DNA from: Thamnidium elegans
Lineage: Eukaryota > Mucoromycota > Mucoromycetes > Mucorales > Mucoraceae
Direction of reading: 5' to 3'
Assembly (NCBI GenBank): GCA_025201345.1
Contig: JAIXMG010000028.1
Location: 1-64,000 of the forward strand
Length of the DNA stretch: 64,000 nt
Shown here one piece after another: positions 36,716 through 48,110 of the stretch (the first letter of the stretch is position 1; each line of letters opens with the position of its first letter). A model generated the notes under the pieces. The model was not told the origin of the DNA and did no database searches. It saw nothing but the letters and a program-made list of their open reading frames with translations. The position numbers and the translations under genes were made by a program.

Positions 36716-37352
36716 TCTTATTTTTTTTTTTTTTTTGATAATAAAATATATATAATTAACCCCCTCTCTCATCATCACACTCCCTTTCTCTTTCTCTCGA
36801 TCTATGGTAATTAAAAAGAGATAGCACAGGCTCTTTGTGGTAAAAATGTATCAAGTCAAAAACTAGTTTTTTTGCACAAGAATAACTGAATTTATATTGT
36901 GTGTTACATTGAATGGGACAACGATCTGACCAATATGTATAAAGAAATGGGCGCATTACAGTGGTTAATTGACATTAATAAATCATTTAAATCGTTACTT
37001 GAATATGATACTATAAATAAGGCTTACAAAAAAAAATAAAAAAATAATACATTCCGCAAAAAAAAAAAAGTGCCATACTAGCCCATGTTTTTCAGTGTAA
37101 AATAAATAAATCTATTGATGCTCTTGCCAAGGGACGTGTATCTATTATGACTACTTAAACATCACTTTTGATGACGTTTTGGGTGATCATTTTGGGCTTG
37201 GTGAATTTTTTTATAGCCTCCGTAAGTTACACAAGACTAGAATATAAAAATACAAATTTTTTCTTTTTTTCTTTTTTTTTTTTTCCTCTTTATTCCAAGG
37301 TCTTTTTTTTTTATATACATACATACATACATACACACACAAATAATTAGAT
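36716..37352. other. Intergenic, no gene seen
   Basis: Contains the BRO1 3' flank and the GT gene promoter with T-rich runs and a (CATA)n repeat at about 37316-37338. A hydrophobic ORF at 37168-37218 ends at a consensus donor but no in-frame downstream exon was found. Confidence 0.4.
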
Positions 37353-38423
37353 ATGATGGAAAGGTTTTCTAGAAATAAAGCTTATGCTATGATATTAGCT
37401 ACTATATTTGCTATTTCGCTATTGGCGCTATTATCCAACTTGACACCTAGGCCATCTTTCTTTAACGATGTAAGTGAAACAGAAAAGTCAAGTACTGTAG
37501 GAGGGGACCATTTGATTGCAGAAGATGAACCAGAAGAAGAAGATTTAGTTAAAGTGAATACAGAACCAATAAGTGCCAAGGATTGGATACCAAAGAAATG
37601 GGGACGTCTTGGTAAAGAAATTGAGCAAGCGATTTCAGATAATGTACGAATTGCTAAACGTAAAAATGGAGATGAACGTATCTTATTAACAGCAGTTGCT
37701 AATCAAGGTATGGCAGAATATACATTAAACTGGATTGAATCATTAAAGAAGACTGGATTGGATGATAAGTTTTTGGTATTTGCTATTGATCAAGATATGG
37801 TTGAAACAATGAAGAAGCATGGATATGGTAAACAAGTTGTATTGATTCCATCAGAATGGTTTCATATTGAATTATCAGGCACATTTGAACCATGGTTATC
37901 AACTGGATATACACCTATTACACACTCAAAATCATTAGTAGTTGAAAGATTATTGTATACAGATGTTACAGTATGGTTTTCTGATGTTGATATCGTATTC
38001 ACTTCAACTTCCATTTATGATTATTTGTTGATGAAACTCAATAGTAGAAAACAAACAGAAACTCTGTTTTCTCAGGAAACTGAACAAAAGATTATCAATT
38101 CCGGATTTTATATCATGAGACCTACTGATTCCAATAAACGTATTTTGGCAGCTTCCATTTATATACAAGATTCTGAAGCTGATAAGAAACCTCAAGTGAC
38201 CCAACAAAGAGCTATGAACCGTGTACTTGACGATTTAAACTTAAATTATCAAACTAGTACTATCGCCTTATTAGACTTGTCTCTTTTCCCTCATGGTCGT
38301 ATGTATTTTGATTTGAATATTCCAACGAAGTATGGTATGACTCCTATGATGGTTCACGCTAATTATCGTAAAGGCGATAACAAAAAGAAGGATTTAATAA
38401 AGTTTGGATTGTGGTACATTTAA
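37353..38423 (+). CDS. Type II membrane glycosyltransferase (nucleotide-diphospho-sugar transferase)
   Basis: A single exon of 356 codons. Residues 10-28 are a hydrophobic signal anchor (MILATIFAISLLALL), then an acidic stem and a lumenal catalytic domain. WFSDVDIVF supplies the DxD metal- and nucleotide-sugar-binding motif (about residue 210). The arrangement, with TPITHSKSLV before and NSGFYIMRP after, is that of the Nucleotid_trans (PF03407, GT77-type) family. It probably adds sugars to protein or wall glycans in the Golgi; donor and acceptor cannot be told. Two adjacent ATGs (37353, 37356) make the start ambiguous by one residue. Confidence 0.85.
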   Translation: MMERFSRNKAYAMILATIFAISLLALLSNLTPRPSFFNDVSETEKSSTVGGDHLIAEDEPEEEDLVKVNTEPISAKDWIPKKWGRLGKEIEQAISDNVRIAKRKNGDERILLTAVANQGMAEYTLNWIESLKKTGLDDKFLVFAIDQDMVETMKKHGYGKQVVLIPSEWFHIELSGTFEPWLSTGYTPITHSKSLVVERLLYTDVTVWFSDVDIVFTSTSIYDYLLMKLNSRKQTETLFSQETEQKIINSGFYIMRPTDSNKRILAASIYIQDSEADKKPQVTQQRAMNRVLDDLNLNYQTSTIALLDLSLFPHGRMYFDLNIPTKYGMTPMMVHANYRKGDNKKKDLIKFGLWYI

Positions 38424-39011
38424 TCATTTTTGTGTGGCTGAACTAAAAAATAAAAAAATAAAAAAATAAAAAAAAAAACAAGAAATTACACCCACAATTT
38501 GTTGGGTGAATGTATTTTTCATTAGTACAAATCATATTATTCATACGCTTGTTTAAATTCTTTAAAGTACGATAAGTGACGACTTTAGCCTATAATTTGA
38601 GCGATTTCGTTTCCGTTAGAAGAATCTGATTTAGCTGTTTATATGCTCCTTCTCACTTATTTACAAGATGAATCCTATATTCGGTTCTTGGGCCTCAAAA
38701 CCCTTTTATCGAGATGCTAGAAAGCCGGGTTTGCTGAATATGCGCTGAGATGCAAATTTGACGATAAATCGACTTTGGCGTTGGACATTACAATACCTTT
38801 TTTTTTTATATAATAAACACGAAACGAAAAAAAAAAAAAACTTTTTTCAGTTACTTACTGGGACTAATAACTGTATATCTCAGTGGAGACCTTTTCTCTG
38901 TTTAAATGCTCATATATACTACCAAAGATAAGGGCTCTTCCTTTTATTTATATAAGGAAAAAAAAAGGATTTCTATTTTATTTTATGATACATATTTTTA
39001 ATTTTTTTTTT
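38424..39011. other. Convergent intergenic region, no gene seen
   Basis: Lies between the 3' ends of the glycosyltransferase and MAK11 genes. It contains A/T tracts and nothing coding. Confidence 0.4.
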
Positions 39012-39969
39012 TTACTTCTTTGAGACAACCTTCTTCTTCTTCTTTTGTGGTTCAGCCTTTTTAGTTTCTACCTTTTTGGGTTGTTCCTTCTTGGGCTCAG
39101 CCTTCTTGGGTTGCACCTTAGCTTTTTTAGCTTCCAACTTTGCCTTTTTAGCGGCCTTTTCTTCCTTTACGGCAGCAGCTTCAATAGCAGCTTCTTCAGC
39201 GGCAATAGCTTCCAATTTAGCGAATCCAACATGAGAAGTAATACATGTTGCACGACACTTGGTATTAAATTCACCTATAGGTTCAATCTCACCTTCTGTA
39301 TTAAGAGCTTTCTCTAAATCCCAACATCTGATAAGACCATCTGATGATACAGAAGCCAATACAAGTTTATCATCACAGTCGATCACAGTTACGGCTTTGA
39401 CACGAAGTTTATGCGCTAAAATCTCTCTTACGCATTCTCCAGTCTCAACATCCCAAATACGAATTGTCTTATCTTCACTGCCTGATACAATATAATCTTT
39501 GTTGCTCTCTTTAACATGGAAATATTGCATAGTGTGAAATCTAGATGTGTGTGTAATTGAAGTGGCTATTTTAGCGTCCTATAATATATACATATTAGTA
39601 TACCTTCCGATCTGTTATCTTTTTTTTTTAAAAAAAAAAAATACTTACAGCAACGTTATAGATATTAATTGTCTTGTCAAACAAAATGGCATACTTGTCA
39701 CCAGTAGAGTTCCATAAAACCATCATGGGTTCCTCTAAAATAACACAAAAAGTAAGTAACCCATACACATACACACACACATACTATTGAGTAGTGTTTA
39801 AATTCAACATACCTCTTCCCAACTTGTTAACACTAGCTCTACGACCTGTCATCAAATTCCAAACAATACAAGCTCTATCAATGCCGACAGATAAAGCAAT
39901 TTTACCGGTAGGATGAATAGCCATCGAATTCACTCTTCCCCTAATAATAAAGAAAAATAAGTAAAACAA

Positions 39970-40005
<36 letters not shown>

Positions 40006-40578
40006 TATATTAGATATAACTTACTTGTGAGCTTTAAGGTTCTTTAAGAACTCCCAATCCTTTGTTCTCCACAAATTGATGGAATGATCGTCACTAGCAG
40101 ACAACATATATTTACCATGAAATTGAATATCAGTGATATCACCTGAATGGTGACCGCCCAAAGAACCATACTCCTTACGCTTCTTGACATCGTAAAGTCT
40201 AATAATTTCATCGGTACTGCCAGAAGCTAAAAAGTGACCACCAATAGCTACAGTACGAATACAACCAGTATGAGCAGGAATAATAAAAATAGGTTGAAGA
40301 TCGACTTTAGTTTTCTACATGAAAAAAGTTTTTTTTAATACCAAGTCAAAATACACGATTAAAAAATCTATACTTACGTCTTCATTCCAGAAGGCATTGA
40401 TACCATATAAAAGACGTTCATAAGTACCAACAACAATTCTGAAATCTTCTTGTACGTCTAATAAGGCTGTAGTAGGTAAAAGTGAATTAGCTGCAGTGAC
40501 AGTATCCAAGATTTGCTGCTTTGCGATTTGTGCGTCGGTCATGTCGTCCTCAGGTCTTGATCTCTTTTTTGAATCCAT
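39012..40578 (-). CDS. MAK11: WD40 protein MAK11 / PAK1IP1, 60S ribosome biogenesis
   Basis: Five exons (40378-40578, 40025-40314, 39813-39940, 39649-39734, 39012-39578) encode 423 residues. WD repeats are visible as STDEIIRLYDV, SDDHSINLW, GIDRACIVWNL, SEDKTIRIWDV and SDGLIRCWDL. Mak11 releases Rlp24 or acts on Tif6-containing pre-60S particles in the nucleolus, and its animal homologue PAK1IP1 binds PAK1. The tail is a long Lys/Ala/Pro repeat (KKAEPKKEQPKKVE) typical of nucleolar proteins. The start follows a T9 tract, and the nuclear-localisation-like KKRSRPEDD comes right after the ATG. Confidence 0.9.
39968..40006 (+). repeat. (CA)n(TA)n microsatellite in MAK11 intron 2
   Basis: About 13 CA units followed by TA units between exons 2 and 3 of MAK11. 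No other function is suggested. Confidence 0.9.
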
Positions 40579-40708
40579 TTTTTTTTTAGATCTGTAAAAC
40601 TTGTAAAAAAAAAATCTTTTCTCGAAGCTTGACACTTTTAACAAAAAGAAAAAAAAAACGTCATAAATTACAGCCAATCACAGAAACGTAAAAAATTGCT
40701 TGTTTTAT

Positions 40709-41820
40709 TTATTTAATGCAGATGGCGTTAGGAGGAGAGGCAATACCACACTTTTTATTCAAAGGTGCGCTAGTAAAAAAATATTCATATACTTTATCCT
40801 CAAAAGAATCTTCAGCTAGTTTTTCTAAATAAAACAATTCACCCAAACACATTCCGAAACCACCGATGAATACTGAGTCTATTACGCATACCCAGGGGGG
40901 GGGGGGGGAGGGGAGGAGGATCAATATTTTGTTTTTTACGCGTTTATATACATAGTTTTATACTTACGACAACAGTCATCGAAATTAAGAGGAAGAGCTT
41001 CTACAGGTATAGCATCTGTAGCAACAGCAGAGATATGATGATCCCAGAACCAACGATAAGTTTCTTCACAAGCTTTTACGCCAGCACAATTAGGAAACTC
41101 TTCTTCAGAAAGATAAGCAATATCAGGTCCACCCTTTTCAAATCGTGCAGTCCAACCTGTACGAAGTAATAAGATATCTCCAATTTCAATTGTCACCTTT
41201 TGGTATTCGGCTACCTTATCCAGTTCATCCATTGTAATTTCATATCTATCGAAGGGATCAAATGTAGGATTATGAATTTCTGCCCATCTACCATAATCCA
41301 ACAAGACAGCACGTCCTACTATACCCACTTGTGCAATATAGTTAATACCGAGACGATCATTTGACGTAGGTGTATCAAGAAGAATATTATCTGCTGTGAT
41401 ACCATTATAAAACTTTTTAGCGGGTGTATAAGAAAAATGACGAGGGCCATCCCATTGAGAAGAGGTTTGCGTATTGAACTTATCATAGTAATCATCGAAA
41501 TAGGCACCACCTTGCGCTGGTTTAATATGATGCTCTAGAGTCTCACGCTTAAAGAAGGTAGGATTGGGGTATTCTAAATTCCAATTTAAAGGGAATCTTT
41601 TACCGGTTTTAATACATTTGGAAGCCTTACAAGTGCAAAAAAAAAAAAAAGTGTAAACAAATATACAGGCAGATGAAAGATAATAGCTTACATTTAATAC
41701 TCTTTCTGGAGTTAAAAGATTTACAGTACCAATATTATCATCTTCACCCCAAACACCCCAAGCAGTACCTTTAGGGTACTTTGGATTTACAGGAAGTTGA
41801 TCATAAGTTGGAATAGTCAT
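40709..41820 (-). CDS. Cyclase-family hydrolase (kynurenine-formamidase-like fold)
   Basis: Three exons (41692-41820, 40968-41625, 40709-40878) encode 318 residues. It resembles fungal members of the putative cyclase family (PF04199): the start GTAWGVWGEDDNIGTVN, the metal-site segment QWDGPRHF, GDILLLRTGW and VATDAIPVEALP are family landmarks. QWDGPRH supplies the Asp/His metal ligands. The family includes arylformamidases and polyketide-type enzymes; a substrate cannot be assigned. Splicing at C40968 joins FDDCC to HSVFIGGFGMC. Intron 2 (40879-40967) contains a long C run on the coding strand. Confidence 0.85.
40895..40920 (+). repeat. G14 run followed by G-rich tract
   Basis: Fourteen consecutive G, then AGGGGAGGAGGA. 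It lies in intron 2 of the cyclase-family gene, where the transcript is C-rich. G-quadruplex formation on the plus strand is possible. Confidence 0.9.
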
Positions 41821-42203
41821 AATAGAATTAAAGAAAGAGTAAAAAATGGAAAAGGATAAAACTGTTTTATATGTTTTTCGGCGTAAATTATTACTAATAT
41901 GGTACTTTAAAGTTTCAGTTACTATTTAGTATATGCATTACTTGTGTTACGGTTATATCGTGTTTCACTTGATCGTACTTCATGATGTACGTTTATATTT
42001 AATATTTAATGGACCTTCTCTCTCGATCAATTCAAAGTAAAGTATTTTTTACGCTTGACTACTTTGTTGAGTAGAATGGGGTGAATTTCAATTGTAAATT
42101 TCTTGTTAAATACTTGATTTATTAACGATGAATGACATAATGATCTTAAAACAATAAGAAAAAATACAACTATTATACAACAATATAAAATAATATAAAT
42201 ACG
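41821..42203. other. Intergenic, no gene seen
   Basis: Promoter side of the cyclase-family gene. No ORF of interest. Confidence 0.35.
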
Positions 42204-42340
42204 ATGGGTAAGTTATACTTTTTTTTTTTTTTTTTTTTGTATATAAGTTTATATTATACAAAGCAAAAAAGAACATGCCAAAGATCAGACCTGACAAGCC
42301 TCCTCTTCCTAATCCTTATCCTCTCCCTCCCAAGAAATAA
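42204..42340 (+). CDS. Possible 26-residue proline/lysine-rich microprotein
   Basis: Exon 1 (42204-42207, ATGG) is followed by a consensus donor GTAAGT, a T22 tract and an acceptor ending AAAG at 42263. Exon 2 (42264-42340) completes a peptide starting MAKKNMPKIRPDK and ending PPKK. Without the splice the ORF is ATG at 42275, 21 codons. AATAAATAAAG, a polyadenylation-like sequence, follows at 42373-42383. Codon choice (CCT, AAG, CTT) resembles highly expressed genes here. No family recognised. The acceptor is not a classical YAG, and chance cannot be excluded. Confidence 0.3.
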
Positions 42341-43029
42341 TGGTGAACGCCATTTTTTCCATGTAACAATTAAATAAATAAAGTCGAATTGGGAAACCAA
42401 TTGTTATTTGTATTTTATACTGAGGGACTTTTTTTTACATGTCTTTATATATATATATATATATATTATATTGTAGTGAAATATATTCTTAAAATATTAG
42501 TAGTACCTTTATACTATGTATTACTGGGCTTATGACGCGTGAAAAATACAATATTAATTGTTAGATTCTCCTGCTAGAGTAGAACAACTTACATATATTT
42601 AAAAAGCCGGTTTACAATGAACATGGTTCGATTAAAGTCACAATTAAAAATATTAGTCATTCATCACTCTGGACAACATACGGCTTTGATTTCGACCTTT
42701 AACAACAATTAAAAAAATGCGATTATTAGTCATGCTGTATCAATATACAAAAGCGAAGACTGATTTTTAGGATATAATAAATAAAGTTTGTAATGATTAT
42801 GTAATCTTCTGCTATAGTTTTCCTCCCTCCTCTTTTTTTTTTTTTTTTGATTTAAAAGGGTGTAGTTAATAACCAGCAGAACAAAACACCTTTTTCAAAG
42901 GTAATAAATCCCGAAACCCAGCGTTATTACAAGACAGTCACTGAGCATCAGTTTTTTTTCTTTCCTTTTTTTTTTCTTGTTAAAAAGGCTTTCTTTATTT
43001 CAAAAAAGCAAATATATAAATATAAAGAC
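42341..43029. other. Intergenic, no gene seen
   Basis: Between the possible microprotein and NAB2. Contains T/A tracts and NAB2's promoter; no other feature is supported. Confidence 0.35.
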
Positions 43030-44838
43030 ATGCAACCTGAACTATTGAATCAATTAAAGGTATTTAACCTTTTTTCCCTCCTTTTTTAACAGCAACAAAT
43101 TAACCCTTTTTTTCTCTGTAGATCGAAATTCATAACAAATGCGTAGCTTATGATTATAACGACGCGACAGGTAAAAAAGTTTTTTTTTTTTTTTTTTTTT
43201 TAAAAAAAAAAGGTGAATTGTAATTGACAAAATAGAGGTATTTTAGATAGTACACTTTCCGATTTTATTATCAATTTAATTCAAGTCAATAAAACTTCCC
43301 AAGAAGTGAATGAAGAACTTTTATTATGTATGTAATATATTCACATGTAGTATATTAACTAGTTACTTACATTCTTGTAATAGTGGTTGGATCAGATTAT
43401 GGTATACAAATATATATATATATAAAAAAATATTTATGATGGAGATATTAATGAAGATAGTTTTTTTTTTTCCTTAGACTCTAATTTAACACAATGGATA
43501 TTTGAACGTAAATCAGAATTAGAAAACATGTCTACCGTAGCTGATCAGTCACAACCACAACAAGTAGAGCAAACTGAAGAAAAAGATGAAGATATGGATA
43601 TTGCTCCCAGAACTGCTAAACCAGATAGAGAAAATAGAATGTTTTCAAAGGCAATTGGAAGTGTTATTGGACATGTCAACCGCAATGAAAGATCGTCTCA
43701 GCCTCGTCGTAACGAACATCCTCGTACTCGTTCTCACTCTCGCTCTCGCTCACCAGTACGCCAATCTTCTCGTTCTCCCGTCCGTCAATCTTCTCGTTAT
43801 GAACATGAACGACAATCTTCTAGATATGAAGATCGTCGCTCTGGTAGATATGAAGAGGACCATAATAAATCTAGTAGTATACTTTCACGACTTGGTAACT
43901 CAAATACAAACTCTAGAGCTGATGGTAAAACAAAAAGGAAAAAAGCTATTTTGGTTGAAAATATTTTACTTATTTGTATTTTTTTTTTTTAGAGGAGAGA
44001 CCTTCTGTGTTTGATCGTTTAGGCGGTGCAAAACCTATTACTATCACACAAAACAAGCAAGAACCTGCTAAAAAAGAGCGTTGTAAATACTGGCCTAATT
44101 GTAAAAACGGAGAAGAATGTATCTATTTTCATCCTACTACCGTTTGTCCGTACGTATACACACACACACACACACACACAATACTAATAGAAAATATGGT
44201 AACTAATATTTTTTTTTTAATTCATTCTTTAGTGATTTCCCAAACTGTCCAAACCCAACCATAGAATGTATGTTTATTCATCCAGAAATCGCAAAGCCTG
44301 TGATGCCACAACAAATCAAAAAATTAGCTGTGCCTTGTAGATTTTTCCCTTACTGTTCCAACCCTCAATGTCCATTTTTACATCCAGCAGTAACTCAACC
44401 TTACTTTATGCAACCAAAGCCTTCTTTTATTGCAACTGGTCAACGTGTTCAAATACCTTGTAAAAATGCCGATTCCTGTACTAGACCAGACTGTCACTTC
44501 CTTCATCCTAAAGATCCTAACCCTCATACAGAAGTCATTGTAAGTATTTATTTATTTATTTTATTGTAATTTTTTTTTTAAAAACTTGTATTATTTTTTA
44601 GTGTAAATTTGATGGTGCTTGTACAAGACCTAATTGCTTTTATAAACACACTCAGCTCAATAATCCCAACAAGGTGTTTATAAAACCCGACCTTACCAAT
44701 CGCTCATTCTCAGTAGCTGAGGACGAGGTTGTAGAACGTATCACTGTAGGTAATAGTGCTGATTTAATTACCAATAATAATCAACCTGAACCATCCACTA
44801 TGAACACTGATGACGATGTAGTAATGGACGCTGACTAA
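43030..44838 (+). CDS. NAB2: Nab2/ZC3H14-type poly(A)-RNA-binding CCCH zinc-finger protein
   Basis: Eight exons (43030-43059, 43122-43170, 43238-43327, 43384-43401, 43478-43924, 43993-44149, 44233-44539, 44602-44838) encode about 444 residues. The N-terminus forms a short helical PWI-like domain (residues 1-80). An SR/RS-rich linker (SRSRSPVRQSSR) follows. The C-terminus has about five CCCH fingers of the Nab2 type: CKYWPNCKNGEECIYFH, CPNPTIECMFIH, CRFFPYCSNPQCPFLH, CKNADSCTRPDCHFLH and CKFDGACTRPNCFYKH. Nab2 binds nuclear poly(A) tails and controls tail length and mRNA export. Exon 4 is only 18 bases. The tail is acidic (DDDVVMDAD). Confidence 0.9.
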
Positions 44839-45063
44839 AATAAATATAATACACACGCTTTTTTAAAAAAAAATTATGCGCAAAAAATAAACCACCATTA
44901 TACTTCACAAAACTAGCCTACGTGTAGATTTTTAGAATTTTAAAGGAAGATCAAAGCAAAAGTTTTTTTTTATTTTTATTATCGCTTGTACATAAATATT
45001 TTTTTTTCTATTTGTTATGTAATAAAAAGAGAGAAGAGGGGGTAATATACGTGCACACAAAAC

Positions 45064-47078
45064 TTAAGTCCAAGTGTATTGAGGTCCTCCTCCACCTTCA
45101 GGAACAGTCCAATCAATGTTTTGAGAAGGATCCTTGATATCACAAGTCTTACAATGAATACAGTTTTGAGAGTTAATTTGAAGACGCTTCTCTCCAGGCT
45201 TATTTTCATCATCAACATATTCATAAACACCGGCAGGACAAAATCTGTTTTCAGGGCCATCATAAATTTCTAAATTTCTTTCAACAGGAATCTTTTCGTC
45301 ACGAATACGTAAATGAACAGGTTGATTTTCAGCATGGTTAGTACCAGTACGTGATACACTAGTTAATAAATCAAATGAAATAACACCATCGGGTTTAGGA
45401 TAATCAATGGGCTTTGACTCACTAAAAAAAATAGCGTGAGAAATTTTTTCAAGTAATTGTAACCATATATAAACTTACGCGGCAGTCTTCATACATTCCC
45501 AATCAGCCTTTTTATGCTTGAAAGTCCAAGGTGTACGTCCCTTAAAGAATAAGGTATCAAGGCCAGAGTACATTAAACCACCCCACAAACCTAAAGAAGT
45601 ATGGAAAGATGGGATAACATTACGAACTTGATAAAGTTCATCATAAACCCAAGAGTTTTTGATATTTTCTTCATAAGTATCAAGTAACACAGGTTCAGTT
45701 GATTCTTCATCAACGCCGGAAGCAAATAGCTTTTGATAAGTAGATTCAGCAGCAAGCATACCAGATTTCATGGCAGTATGGGTTCCTTTAATCTTTGGGA
45801 CGTTCAAGAAACCAGCAGTACAACCAATTAATGCACCACCAGGGAAAACTAATTTGGGAATAGATTGATAACCACCTTCGTTGATAGCTCTAGCACCATA
45901 AGAAATACATTTACCACCTTCCAAAAGACTCTTTACAGAGGGATGATGTTTAAACATTTGGAAAGATTTATAAGGGTTCATATAAGGATTGGTATAATCT
46001 AAACCAACAACATAACCAACAGTGACAAGATGACGATCAGCTTCAAAATGATAAATAAAACTACCGCCATAAGTATGAATATCTACTGGCCAACCAACTG
46101 AATGTGTAACAGATCCAGGTTTATGCTTTTCGGGTAAAACTTCCCAAACTTCTTTAATACCGATACCATACTTTTGTGGACCACTTTCTTTACGCAAACC
46201 AAAATTCTTTGCTAATGTCTTTGTAAGGGAACCATGACAACCTTCAGCGAATAAAGTAACCTTTGCCTTTACTGCCATACCTCTTTCATAAGTATCCTAA
46301 TTTAGGGTGAGTAAATATATATATATTTTTTTAGGGGTAAATTATTTAAAGTCGTGGGAAAAAAAGTAAAAAATAAGTTTACCTTTGGCTCAAAGTTTTT
46401 ATCTAAACCAACATCATTCAAATCAACACCACGTACACTACCATCTTCATTATAAAGTACTTGACTAGCAGCAAAACCAGGATAAACTTCAACACCCAAT
46501 TCTTCAGCTTGTTCACCAAGCCATTTAACAAAATTGGAAAGAGATACAATATAATTACCCTTGTTATTCATTTGAGGTGGATGAGGTAAAGGAATTGAAA
46601 GAGTCTTTGTCATAAAACGCATAGAATCACTTGTGACAGGAGTATTTAAAGGTGCACCCTTTTCTTTCCAATCTGGGATCAATTCATCGAGAGCCTTTGT
46701 TTCAATAACTGCTCCACTGAGTGTATGAGCACCTATCTCACCAGCTTTTTCAAATACCATAACACGGCATTCTCTACCTTCTTCATTAGCTAACTGCTTT
46801 AAACGAATAGCGGCTGCTAAACCAGAAGGTCCTCCACCAATAATAGCAACGTCAGTTTCGTCTTCAAATTGTTCTGAGCGACGAGGATCATCTTCAGGTA
46901 AAGAGTTTCTATCAAAAGGAATCCAAATAGCTTGACTAGCAGAACTGGAAATATAACGTCTGCTGGTATTAGCAGTTAACCGAATCGCCATAGAAGGTGA
47001 CATGACCTTGGTGCTAATAGCATTGGCAACGCGAGGTAAAACTACCTTTACACGACTAGCTGCAATATTTCTAAACAT
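45064..47078 (-). CDS. CIR2: Electron transfer flavoprotein-ubiquinone oxidoreductase
   Basis: Three exons (46383-47078, 45479-46296, 45064-45421) encode 623 residues, the usual ETF-QO length. It moves electrons from ETF to ubiquinone during fatty acid and amino acid oxidation, on the matrix side of the inner mitochondrial membrane. Residues 1-50 are a basic, Ser-rich mitochondrial presequence. The FAD dinucleotide fold is [18 protein letters not shown]. The 4Fe-4S cluster ligands are at the C-terminus: FCPAGVYEY followed by [19 protein letters not shown] and the ubiquinone region [13 protein letters not shown] also match. The start at 47078 is chosen over in-frame codons upstream because it begins the presequence. 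Confidence 0.95.
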
Positions 47079-47691
47079 GAAATATATCAATAAAAAAAAA
47101 TGTAAGTAAAAGAGAAAGAGAGAGGGGTAGTGATAGGGAAAAAAAACAAAAAGGAAAGGGTATTAAAGATGAATAAATTTTTTAAACTCTGCACTGAGAA
47201 ATCAAGCATCTTTCACATGAGTTGGATGTCAGCACACGTGACTCATCTAAAAAACCTGAACACAAAAAGATGTTGTTGTTACACTTCAACAATCCTATTG
47301 TTTAAAACTCCCAATCTATTTTTCCTAGACATTAACATTTACTCAGATTTTAGTAAATGATTCTTGAGCGAATAGAGTAAATTTACTACCGTCTTCCGTG
47401 AATCAATTAAATATTATCTTTAACAGCCTTGTATATATTATTCTTATTGTGGTGGCGCACTACTTTTGTGTATGTCTCCTCAAAATTTTGGGGATCTGTC
47501 TGATTTACTACACCCACAGCCACTAACTTCAGGCACGAGAAATATTTATATATAACATTTAGAAGGGTTGTTGGTGGCTTAGAATACCCAACAAGTCCTT
47601 GCAAGTCGCAAACACGAACTTGAAACCCACAAAAGTAAAAATTGACAATCATTTCCGGCTTAACTGTATATAGAGTTTATTGCTTTTTGTA

Positions 47692-47692
<1 letters not shown>
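47079..47692. other. Intergenic, no gene seen
   Basis: Promoter of the ETF-QO gene on one side and the 3' flank of the MIT gene on the other. An 81-codon frame on the minus strand (47407-47652) has no recognisable domain. Confidence 0.35.
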
Positions 47693-47741
<49 letters not shown>

Positions 47742-47754
47742 AGAGAGAGAGAGC
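47693..47754 (+). repeat. A46 homopolymer with (GA)8
   Basis: 46 consecutive A followed by about eight GA units. It lies 64 bases beyond the 3' end of the MIT-domain gene, so the transcript strand would be T-rich there. The length is likely to vary and may be inaccurate in the assembly. Confidence 0.9.
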
Positions 47755-47817
47755 ATAATATACGTATATGTAAGTATATATTTAAAAGAAAAAGAAAAAT
47801 TCCTTTTTTTTATCAGT

Positions 47818-48074
47818 TTAATCAGTTGCAGTTTCAGCATATGCTAAACCAGCTTTAACAAAAGCAGTGAAGCCAGTATAAAAAGCACCTGTAACCATTT
47901 GATGAATTTCAAACTGTCGATCAATTTGAACGGCCTTACCAACACTCTTGGCTGCCAAGTCCCAAGTACGTTGACGAATTTGATGTTTTTCATCCATAGT
48001 TTGAATACCATCAACGGCGTAATTCATTACACTTGATAAAGCATCTATTAAAACGATTAGATTATTTTACAAAG

Positions 48075-48110
<36 letters not shown>

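Noticed and set aside
37168..37350. Hydrophobic ORF upstream of the glycosyltransferase
   Set aside because: It ends at a consensus donor, but no downstream acceptor joins it in frame to the glycosyltransferase.
47407..47652. 81-codon minus-strand frame between ETF-QO and the MIT gene
   Set aside because: No domain, no promoter signal and no conserved-looking segment; within chance expectation.
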